A DNA stretch of 64,000 nucleotides from Latilactobacillus sakei (GTDB lineage: Bacteria; Bacillota; Bacilli; Lactobacillales; Lactobacillaceae), in contig CP025839.1 of the NCBI GenBank assembly GCA_002953655.1, positions 2,039,572 to 2,103,571 of the forward strand. Reading direction: 5' to 3'. The notes below the pieces were generated by a model. The model had not been told where the DNA came from. It did no database searches and worked only from the letters and a program-made list of their open reading frames with translations. Both the position numbers and the translations under genes were made by a program. Shown here piece by piece: positions 24,420 to 31,708 of this stretch; the first letter of the stretch is position 1, and each line of letters begins with the position of its first letter.

Positions 24420-26170
24420 GCTATTGTTTCCTTCAACATTCGGTTAAGATGAAATTCCTGACGTAGCTGTAAGCTACCGTCATAAGCTATTGTTTCTTTC
24501 AACATTCGGTTAAGATGAAATGCCCTATCTGTTCAATTTCAACGTGATGGAGCTATTGTTTCCTTCAACATTCGGTTAAGATGAAATCAACTTGCCCTCA
24601 TCATCTAAAGATAATTTGCTATTGTTTCCTTCAACATTCGGTTAAGATGAAATCGCCATGAAATGGTGTTCCAAGTGTCTAGCGCTATTGTTTCCTTCAA
24701 CATTCGGTTAAGATGAAATTCTATGTTTCATCATCATCACTCCTTAATTGCTATTGTTTCCTTCAACATTCGGTTAAGATGAAATAGAGCGAGTCGTCTG
24801 ATAACACGTACTTTTGCTATTGTTTCCTTCAACATTCGGTTAAGATGAAATACGGAAAAACTCTTTCTTCGATGAGTCAGGGCTATTGTTTCCTTCAACA
24901 TTCGGTTAAGATGAAATAAATCATTAAGGAGATGCTAAATGGATAATGCTATTGTTTCCTTCAACATTCGGTTAAGATGAAATTTTAAATAGCCACCTTC
25001 GTAATCTTTGATTGCTATTGTTTCCTTCAACATTCGGTTAAGATGAAATTCCGCCCTGCGCCGCATTGAAGTTAGCAGCGCTATTGTTTCCTTCAACATT
25101 CGGTTAAGATGAAATTATCATTAACGCTAATCGCACGCGGATTGAGCTATTGTTTCCTTCAACATTCGGTTAAGATGAAATGATAAAGAGGCAATTATCA
25201 CGACTAATGCCGCTATTGTTTCCTTCAACATTCGGTTAAGATGAAATCTGTAAATCCCGTACTCAATCAATGCTGCAGCTATTGTTTCCTTCAACATTCG
25301 GTTAAGATGAAATTTTCAGAAGTGTCATCCTAGCAACGATTGAGCTATTGTTTCCTTCAACATTCGGTTAAGATGAAATATATCCAATTAGCGCTACGGA
25401 CTGGCCAATGCTATTGTTTCCTTCAACATTCGGTTAAGATGAAATTACGCGACTTTTGTTCTGTCGGATTGTTCTGCTATTGTTTCCTTCAACATTCGGT
25501 TAAGATGAAATTTCAGTCGCCGGTACTGCTTTACGTGGTGCGCTATTGTTTCCTTCAACATTCGGTTAAGATGAAATTTGGAATCAAAACTTAACAAGCT
25601 CGATAAGGCTATTGTTTCCTTCAACATTCGGTTAAGATGAAATGTCGCTTTGATGATCACTACGAAAGAGTATGCTATTGTTTCCTTCAACATTCGGTTA
25701 AGATGAAATATTGATGCGTTATTAACTGGGTGCGTGAGGCTATTGTTTCCTTCAACATTCGGTTAAGATGAAATACAAATTGATGAATTAGGTTTCAGCG
25801 AAATGCTATTGTTTCCTTCAACATTCGGTTAAGATGAAATTTAACGTACGATTAGGCTTGAAGTAAAGCTGCTATTGTTTCCTTCAACATTCGGTTAAGA
25901 TGAAATATCGCTTTTTGGCTTACGCTGCGCAATGTAGCTATTGTTTCCTTCAACATTCGGTTAAGATGAAATAAATGAAAAACTATATATTCAATACGGG
26001 CAGCTATTGTTTCCTTCAACATTCGGTTAAGATGAAATGGGGATGAAATCGGACTGCAAGAGTCTGGTGCTATTGTTTCCTTCAACATTCGGTTAAGATG
26101 AAATTTTCGGTGCGTGAAGCTATTGCGCGTGGATGCTATTGTTTCCTTCAACATTCGGTTAAGATGAAAT
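24420..26170 (+). CRISPR. CRISPR array, 27 repeats of 36 nt and 26 spacers of 29-31 nt
   Basis: Repeats begin GCTATTGTTTCCTTCAAC and end GGTTAAGATGAAAT, with a period near 66 bases. All are identical except the second (24486-24521), which has TTTCTTTC for TTTCCTTC. Because the tracrRNA is on the minus strand, crRNAs come from the plus strand: array transcription runs toward cas2. The last repeat is perfect and ends 10 bases before a shared terminator. The repeat contains TAAGAT at positions 26-31, a possible -10 box, so repeat-internal promoters as in some type II-C systems are conceivable. Two spacers contain what look like gene starts of foreign DNA. Small frames inside the array are translations of the repeat. 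Confidence 0.98.
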
Positions 26171-26179
26171 ACCTTCACT

Positions 26180-26217
26180 AAAAAAGCCCGATATCATAAC
26201 GATATCGAGCCTTTTTT
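26180..26217. terminator. shared terminator of the array and the cas operon
   Basis: AAAAAAGCCCGATATC faces GATATCGAGCCTTTTTT around ATAAC. A and T tracts on both sides allow termination of the array (plus) and of cas9-cas1-cas2 (minus). Confidence 0.88.
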
Positions 26218-26222
26218 AATGG

Positions 26223-26543
26223 TCAAAATGTAGTCAACTGGTTCCCATCGACTTTTTCCTCATTAGGTAGCCGATCCCCTACAAGTAACCGCATTTCATC
26301 AAACTGTTTCTCTGTCACAATCAATAATCGTACTGACCCCTTTTCGGGCAAATTATCATTTAATCGATACTCATATTTTTTTGACATATCATAGCCATTC
26401 ACAATCCGATAATAGACAGAATATTGCATCATTACATAACCTTCACCCAGTAAATACTGCCGGAATTTACTGGCCGCCCGCCGATCTTCTGCCTTAACCA
26501 CCGGTAAATCAAACATCACTAATAAACGCATATATTTACTCAT
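26223..26543 (-). CDS. cas2: CRISPR-associated endoribonuclease Cas2
   Basis: 106 residues. The ferredoxin-like Cas2 fold is recognisable from MRLLVMFDLPVVKAEDRRAA (first strand with the conserved Asp) and YVMMQYSVYYRIVNGYD. Cas2 bridges Cas1 dimers in the spacer-acquisition complex. It overlaps the end of cas1 by 8 bases and ends the cas operon just before the shared terminator. Confidence 0.95.
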   Translation of the reverse strand: MSKYMRLLVMFDLPVVKAEDRRAASKFRQYLLGEGYVMMQYSVYYRIVNGYDMSKKYEYRLNDNLPEKGSVRLLIVTEKQFDEMRLLVGDRLPNEEKVDGNQLTTF

Positions 26544-27435
26544 ACTCGTGAGCTCGCAATCGGACTAATTCCGGCAATTTTAGTCCTGCAGCTGAATCAT
26601 TTCGACAACACATTGTATACGAGGAAACTACTTTATGAATAGCATTATTTAGCGTATGATACTCGCCATCAATCAATACTTCTGTAAACAATAGTGCAAA
26701 CAGTGCTTGTTTATTTTCAGAAGTTAATACCTCTTCCAATTGTTCAATATTTTGACTAACCCACAGATCGACAAATGGTCTAAAAGGTTCCATTAAATCA
26801 TCTGCTAAGTTAAACGGATTTAATTCGTTATGATGGAATAATCCTAGTGCTGGTTCAAAACCGTATGCACAGATATCTCGCGCAACTGCGCCACGGACAA
26901 TCGCATAACCGTAATTCAAGGCACCATTCAAGACGTCATCGGTCCGCCGAGTAAATTGGTCGTTGAACAACAATCTGAAATAAAGTCGTGCTGCTTGTGA
27001 TTCTTGATGACTTCGATCACCTTCAAGCACTTGTTTGCCCATTACTTCAAGCTCAACAGATGGTCGCCCATTCAGCGCTAAACACTTAGCTTGATTAGCA
27101 ATTTTTTGTTTCATCACTTTTTGCCAAAGGCGATCTTTTAGTTTTGAACGAACATGCATTTGAATTGTCAATGCTTCAAATTTTTTGAAATATTGACCAA
27201 CCGGTAAAATAATTGCACAAGGGAGATGCTTTTGATCGCAAGTAAAGACCGCCACTTCAGCCTCTGCTAATACCGATAAGGCAGGTGTTGTAATTGTACA
27301 TTGTGGATGGTCGATCATAATACTATTAATATCATCGACCGGTATTGTATAATCTTCCTCTTGTTGAATCACCAACTGTTGCCGCCGAATACTTAGACGG
27401 GTTGGTTTTTGAATGTAGATATTACGAAAGCCCAT
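26536..27435 (-). CDS. cas1: CRISPR-associated endonuclease Cas1 (type II)
   Basis: 299 residues, typical for type II Cas1, the integrase of new spacers. N-terminal beta region (FRNIYIQKPTRLSIRRQQLV) and the catalytic helical domain with the expected Glu/His/Asp region: NGALNYGYAIVRGAVARDIC, GFEPALGLFHHNELNPFNLADDLMEPFRPFVD. It follows cas9 by 19 bases and overlaps cas2. Confidence 0.96.
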   Translation of the reverse strand: MGFRNIYIQKPTRLSIRRQQLVIQQEEDYTIPVDDINSIMIDHPQCTITTPALSVLAEAEVAVFTCDQKHLPCAIILPVGQYFKKFEALTIQMHVRSKLKDRLWQKVMKQKIANQAKCLALNGRPSVELEVMGKQVLEGDRSHQESQAARLYFRLLFNDQFTRRTDDVLNGALNYGYAIVRGAVARDICAYGFEPALGLFHHNELNPFNLADDLMEPFRPFVDLWVSQNIEQLEEVLTSENKQALFALLFTEVLIDGEYHTLNNAIHKVVSSYTMCCRNDSAAGLKLPELVRLRAHEYE

Positions 27436-27454
27436 TAAACCATCTCTTTTTATC

Positions 27455-30400
27455 TTATTTAAAGGTTAAACGTTTTTTCTCTTTCACTCGATGATATTCA
27501 CCGAAATAATCAACTTGATATTTTTCGAAGGTTAGTAAGGTAGCGATACCAATACTAGTTGCAGAATAACTATTATCATGTGCTTTTACTTGAATACTAG
27601 CAGTTGATATGCTGGCACTATTAAAGTATCCGTAAAAATCCGCTACAGTCTCTGGATCAGAATCTAATTTTTCCTTATCATACTTAGGTTTGAATCCATC
27701 CTTCGATTTAATATGGATCATATCGCCTTGATAAAGCGAAAAGAGAAACTCATCATCCCCTGTTATATAATTCCAATCCTCATGTATCTTATCTCTTGTC
27801 ACATATTGCATCGGTAATTCCTTTTCCACCGTATCCTTCACGTAAATGGGAACAAAGACGTATTTCTTCGGTGTTTTGAAAACATCTATCCGAACCATTG
27901 AACCATTGTCAGCAGCCGATTTTCCTTGATCCAAGACGGTTGAAATTGTCGTCTTTTTAATAAACTTCACTTTACGGACCAACTTCTTGGTCCCATGATC
28001 CATATATTCCAAATAACCATTAGGAAATGCTTTTTTGCCATCATTATCATGTGCATTTAAAGCTTCAATTAAAGCTTTTTCAACAACCGATCCGCCACCA
28101 TTATCACTATAGTACGGACTATCACCGGTTCCTAGTACACCTTTTTTATTAATTTTTAGGTTCGTAATCGCGGTGCGTGAAATAACCTTACCTTCTTTTA
28201 GTAACTTGCCACTTCGAATCGTATCAAGATGGGCTGGCCCAGTCACCTTTCGATTAGGTGTTCGGACGACAAAGATTGGTTTCAATGCCGCTAATTCTTC
28301 GGCTGTATAATGTTGCCAAGTATGGTTCTTGCTAAATTCGGCAGGATCGGAAGCGGTCCGCATTTCTAATTCATCACGGAATTGATCCCAGGGCAATGGA
28401 AAGTCGTTGAAAATTTTACTAAATAATTTCGCGTTTAATTTTTGACTTTCTTCGGCATACTCATTATCGTTTAGTTCCTCTGTATGCCAAAGCGCCTTAT
28501 TATACTTCACTTCCTGATTATAACTATAATGAGTTACTTTACGGATAAATGTAGGTGAGATAGCGCCAATGACAACCGCATCAACAGCATGATGCACATC
28601 ACCATTTTCACGGACCTTCCGAATTCCCCACCGGCCACGAATCTTAGAAGTCACCTCGCCATTTAAGGCCAATACACGTTGCTTCTTATCTAGCGTCTCG
28701 GAGAATTCTATTTCATTACGGAAGTAATTGTAGAGTACTTTTGAAATATACCGGGTATCATTAATATTGCGCTTCTTCCACCCCGACACTTCATCCTTAC
28801 TCAATTGACGCTTCAATAACTTATCCCGTTTACGCGGATTGTGAATCGAATTAGTCGCAATCGCTTCTAACTTAGCAATGCGATCCGGTTGATCTGCTAG
28901 ATAGTCAAGCGGAATCCGGTTGCCCTTTTCACGATTGGCAGCTGAACTCGTTAAAACCTTATTCCCATAACTATCATCAAAACTAATACTATATGGAATA
29001 ATGTGGTCAATATCATAGCTACCCGTAAAAGCCTGCGTTAACTTAATTTTTTGGCCAGTATAGGGGTCAAATTCATTTTGTTCCTCAAATAACTTGTAGC
29101 GAATAATATTTTCCCCATTAACATTAAGTCCTAATTCTCGAAGTTTCTCAGCAACTTTTTCATTACGTTGCCGACCTTCTTCTTGTTGCTTCGTGATCTC
29201 TTTTCGTTTTTCTAAAGTCTTTCCAAGTTCGCGCGCTAATTCAATATTTATGCTGTCAGGTTTACCATAGCGTCTAATAATTTGTTTTACGACTTTAATT
29301 GTTTTATAAACAGTGCGCCGAACAACTGGATTCGTGATATCTTCATCAAAATTAATTTGTTTTGACTTAAAATCATAGCCCGCATTTTCCGCTGCTTCGC
29401 TATAAACTTGACCCATTTCTAAATATGGAATAATATTTTGCATTGCTTTTAGAGATAAATGACCAAACTTGGAAAAGTTCAACCCTAATAATTTTTCAAT
29501 AATTGCTTCTGGTAATTTTAATTCTTCTTCAAAATATCGACGACGCCGTTTATCACTTGAATAGGCAGTTAGCGCAAACCCGATATGATCCAACAGGGCC
29601 GTATTTGCCATCAATTCCTCTGGTAATACTTTGGCAAGTTTATGATAAGCATTCATTGCAATAAACTTGGTGCCTTCAGTCTTAATCTTATCCTCTTTGG
29701 CGCTGTATGTTAATAAGTTAAAACTAGCCTCATCGTTTAACTTCAATAATTTACGAATTTGCGTGTATTTAAGTGTTTGTTTCTGATAAGCTGCTTGGAT
29801 TAACAGATCCCGTTGCTCACCAGTTAGTGGTTTAAAGTTGCCACCAACCATTTCTCGATACTGTAAACTATTTACTTTTTGCAATAAATTGAAGTACTCA
29901 AAAGTGGCAGTTGCTTTGGCCGCCCGATTTTCATTTGGTTCAAATGTACAGCGACCAATCATTTTTAAAATTTGATCACCAGCATAAGGACCTGCACCAG
30001 GGCCTTCATCGAAGTCCCGTTGTGCCATAAAAATACCGGCGTGTTCTTGTCCGTTTTTATCTGTATAGCCAGATAAATAAACCTGTTCAAATTGAGCCGT
30101 AATTACTGAATTGCCAAATGATTTTTGAGCTGCAAATAACTTTTCAATTTCAGCATATAATAGATCACGACTCGGCGTTCCCAAATAACCATCAACATAC
30201 GCTTTATTTCGTTTATGCTCAGCATATTTGGCATCATTTAGATAAAGTTCCCCCACCGTTCGATAATTTTTTTCAGCTAGGTCCTTTTTGATTTCTTCGA
30301 TTGAATTCAGTAATAACCCCATCTGCTTTTTATCAGCCGGATCACTCGGATCTAATTCAAACTTACGATTTGATTTAAACCCACGATGCGTAACGAAATA

Positions 30401-30772
30401 ATAAAGCACCCTAAACAGCTCTTCATTTGTTAATAGCCGATCTAACCCGGCCACCCTTAATTCATAAATTGACCGTTCAAATTTAGGATCTTTATATATA
30501 TTTTCAATCTGTTTCTCGGACAATATTCCTTCATTAATAAATAACCGTTTCGTCCGATGCTTTCTAAAATTAGTCCGCCGATTACGTCGACGTAACCCCC
30601 GTTTATCGCGCCGTGGCGCCGCTAATGAAGCCCCAGTTTTAGGTTGTTCCGCTCTTGGAAATATAACGGAATTCATTTGTAAAATCTTGAAGGGAACACC
30701 GTTCTCATCGGTCGCTAAAACTGAATAGCCAATTGAAGCAATCCCCAAATCCAACCCGATTTTGTAACCCAT
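27455..30772 (-). CDS. cas9: CRISPR-associated endonuclease Cas9 (type II-C-like)
   Basis: 1105 residues from the ATG at 30772, chosen because AAGGAG lies 8 bases before it (a GTG at 30781 is too close). RuvC-I YKIGLDLGIASIGYS with Asp8, arginine-rich bridge helix RRDKRGLRRRNRRTNFRKHR (about 54-73), RuvC-II INIELARELG with Glu511, HNH SYDIDHIIPYS with His590 and Asn613, RuvC-III DVHHAVDAVVIGA with His728 and Asp731. All catalytic residues are present, so it should be active. The short length and the absence of csn2 after cas2 point to subtype II-C or a reduced II-A. The start overlaps the stop of an upstream open frame (TAATG). Confidence 0.97.
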   Translation of the reverse strand: MGYKIGLDLGIASIGYSVLATDENGVPFKILQMNSVIFPRAEQPKTGASLAAPRRDKRGLRRRNRRTNFRKHRTKRLFINEGILSEKQIENIYKDPKFERSIYELRVAGLDRLLTNEELFRVLYYFVTHRGFKSNRKFELDPSDPADKKQMGLLLNSIEEIKKDLAEKNYRTVGELYLNDAKYAEHKRNKAYVDGYLGTPSRDLLYAEIEKLFAAQKSFGNSVITAQFEQVYLSGYTDKNGQEHAGIFMAQRDFDEGPGAGPYAGDQILKMIGRCTFEPNENRAAKATATFEYFNLLQKVNSLQYREMVGGNFKPLTGEQRDLLIQAAYQKQTLKYTQIRKLLKLNDEASFNLLTYSAKEDKIKTEGTKFIAMNAYHKLAKVLPEELMANTALLDHIGFALTAYSSDKRRRRYFEEELKLPEAIIEKLLGLNFSKFGHLSLKAMQNIIPYLEMGQVYSEAAENAGYDFKSKQINFDEDITNPVVRRTVYKTIKVVKQIIRRYGKPDSINIELARELGKTLEKRKEITKQQEEGRQRNEKVAEKLRELGLNVNGENIIRYKLFEEQNEFDPYTGQKIKLTQAFTGSYDIDHIIPYSISFDDSYGNKVLTSSAANREKGNRIPLDYLADQPDRIAKLEAIATNSIHNPRKRDKLLKRQLSKDEVSGWKKRNINDTRYISKVLYNYFRNEIEFSETLDKKQRVLALNGEVTSKIRGRWGIRKVRENGDVHHAVDAVVIGAISPTFIRKVTHYSYNQEVKYNKALWHTEELNDNEYAEESQKLNAKLFSKIFNDFPLPWDQFRDELEMRTASDPAEFSKNHTWQHYTAEELAALKPIFVVRTPNRKVTGPAHLDTIRSGKLLKEGKVISRTAITNLKINKKGVLGTGDSPYYSDNGGGSVVEKALIEALNAHDNDGKKAFPNGYLEYMDHGTKKLVRKVKFIKKTTISTVLDQGKSAADNGSMVRIDVFKTPKKYVFVPIYVKDTVEKELPMQYVTRDKIHEDWNYITGDDEFLFSLYQGDMIHIKSKDGFKPKYDKEKLDSDPETVADFYGYFNSASISTASIQVKAHDNSYSATSIGIATLLTFEKYQVDYFGEYHRVKEKKRLTFK

Positions 30773-30930
30773 TAAATCCACTCCTTTTTATTTCTTATTT
30801 TTGTGACTTGTGCGACAAGCCCGTTTAATTCTTCTTCATCACCATCATTATTTGAAGGAAATAATAGTTTATTTAAAGTATTCTTATTACTTTGGTAATT
30901 ACTTTTATACCGGAAACTCTTACTCTGATT
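30772..30930 (-). pseudogene. open frame without start codon, coupled to cas9
   Basis: A minus-strand frame of 52 codons begins after a TGA at 30933-30931 and ends in TAATG, overlapping the cas9 ATG. It reads like protein (contains SFRYKSNYQSNK and ends LVAQVTKIRNKKEWI) but has no ATG, GTG or TTG. It could be the remnant of a gene that was once coupled to cas9. It may also be chance in AT-rich DNA, because a repeat-like segment lies in the same bases. Confidence 0.3.
30833..30868 (-). repeat. degenerate CRISPR repeat in the cas9 leader
   Basis: Read on the minus strand (the sense of cas9), ACTATTATTTCCTTCAAA (30868-30851) matches the first 17 repeat bases at 15 positions, and GATGAA (30840-30835) matches repeat positions 29-34 in the same register; 23 of 36 positions agree overall. 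Against the complement of the tracrRNA anti-repeat the first 18 bases agree at 16, including an extra A that only the anti-repeat shares. The cas9 mRNA could therefore pair with tracrRNA. Confidence 0.65.
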
Positions 30931-31026
30931 TCAGAATAAGAATCTATAAATAATGAGATCTTATCGATTATTTTAAAAAACAATCTGTATGAACTCTTTA
31001 TTGATTACCTAAAAATTGGCCAAACC

Positions 31027-31045
31027 TCCTCTCTTTGTCATTATA
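31027..31045 (-). promoter_or_regulatory. candidate cas9 promoter element and orphan ribosome binding site
   Basis: TATAAT (31045-31040) is the best -10 element before cas9; no good -35 is visible. Eleven bases further a strong AGGAGG (about 31032-31027) is followed by no ATG or GTG, only TTG with a stop after four codons. This suggests a lost start codon in the leader. Confidence 0.4.
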
Positions 31046-31122
31046 GCTATTATCGGCAACTATTACCACTGTGAAATTAATATCAATCCTTTTAGAATGG
31101 CATTGAGAGCGCTAACATTTAT

Positions 31123-31340
31123 AAAAAAGATAGCCCCTAATCACAAATAATTAGGAGCTAGAGCTTTACTAGAGCCCTTCTATTAGGTCTATTATTATTA
31201 GGTCCTATATAACTTTATTCGTAATATAGGGACTAATTACTGAATAAATTCCTATGTATATCATACTAGGAACCAATAATTAAATCGGATATATCTACTA
31301 ATAGAGGTAGATATATCCGATTTAAATCCTATCGTTCACT
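31123..31340 (-). ncRNA. tracrRNA-tail paralogue without anti-repeat
   Basis: Positions 31129-31178 repeat the 3' tail of the tracrRNA (31541-31590) at 44 of 50 bases, including AGTAAAGCTCTAG and the terminator stem. Two changes in the stem turn G-C pairs into G-U pairs on the minus-strand RNA, so pairing is kept. Upstream there is no anti-repeat but three hairpins (31281-31324, 31249-31272, 31202-31233), the last with CCCTATAT/ATATAGG resembling the tracrRNA nexus. A possible promoter lies in the small ORF: TTGAAT, 17 bases, TATTAT (31352-31347). The 5' end is inferred. Confidence 0.6.
31281..31324. repeat. perfect 18-base inverted repeat
   Basis: TAAATCGGATATATCTAC (31281-31298) and its exact complement (31307-31324) flank the 8-base loop TAATAGAG. 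The stop codon of the 41-codon ORF is inside the right arm. No U-run follows on either strand. Confidence 0.9.
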
Positions 31341-31447
31341 GGACGGATAATAATACTATTATTATCGATATTCAAAATAACTTGTTCCTTATTCTTCTTC
31401 AAACTAATTGTCTCTCCCCGCTCGTTATTAATTAATATTTGAGCCAT
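31322..31447 (-). CDS. 41-residue small protein between tracrRNA and its paralogue
   Basis: ATG at 31447 with AAGGTG 7 bases upstream; ends at TAA 31322. The product starts MAQILINNERGETISLKKNK, is charged, and alternates hydrophobic and polar residues as in beta strands (EQVILNIDNNSIIIRPVND). I do not recognise it. Codons 28-35 are made of a 21-base palindrome (31346-31366), GATAATAATA around one base. It lies downstream of the tracrRNA terminator on the same strand, so it may be read by leakage from the tracrRNA promoter. Whether it is translated is unproven. Confidence 0.5.
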   Translation of the reverse strand: MAQILINNERGETISLKKNKEQVILNIDNNSIIIRPVNDRI

Positions 31448-31534
31448 ACTAAAACACCTTCTTTCTACTAACAGTCTTAGTATGCCGATAATTTATCATT
31501 ATTACTACGCGAGTTTAAGCGCTATCAAAAAGAG

Positions 31535-31669
31535 CAAAAAGATAGCCCCTAATCATAAATGATTAGGGGCTAGAGCTTTACTGGCACCCTATATAGGGTC
31601 CAATTACTATTGTGTCCTTCAAACACTCGGTTAAGATGAAGAATAAGTAGGGAGCGACCCTACCTGTTC
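31535..31669 (-). ncRNA. tracrRNA
   Basis: On the minus strand: predicted start near 31669; hairpin GTAGGG-TCGCT-CCCTAC; anti-repeat at 31641-31606 (complement matches the repeat over CTATTGT, TCCTTCAA and TCGGTTAAGATGAA with one inserted base); nexus-like stem ACCCTAT-ATAGGGT; spacer AGTAAAGCTCT; then the perfect 12-base stem AGCCCCTAATCA / TGATTAGGGGCT and T-runs. It would pair along nearly the whole 36-base repeat, forming the RNase III substrate of type II systems, and guide Cas9 with the crRNA. Confidence 0.92.
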
Positions 31670-31675
31670 AACAAT

Positions 31676-31704
31676 ATTATACCAAGAATATTTACTAATA
31701 ACAA
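31676..31704 (-). promoter_or_regulatory. tracrRNA promoter
   Basis: TTGTTA (31704-31699), exactly 17 bases, TATAAT (31681-31676) preceded by TGG (extended -10). It begins 5 bases after the pglZ stop codon. Confidence 0.9.
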
Positions 31705-31708
31705 TCAT

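Noticed and set aside
24314..26178. Several frames of 63-108 codons with the repeated string FHLNRMLKETIA
   Set aside because: They are translations of the CRISPR repeat on the minus strand; no ribosome binding sites, and the periodicity equals that of the array.
26180..26543. csn2 downstream of cas2
   Set aside because: Only a terminator and the array follow; no Csn2-like frame exists in the window.
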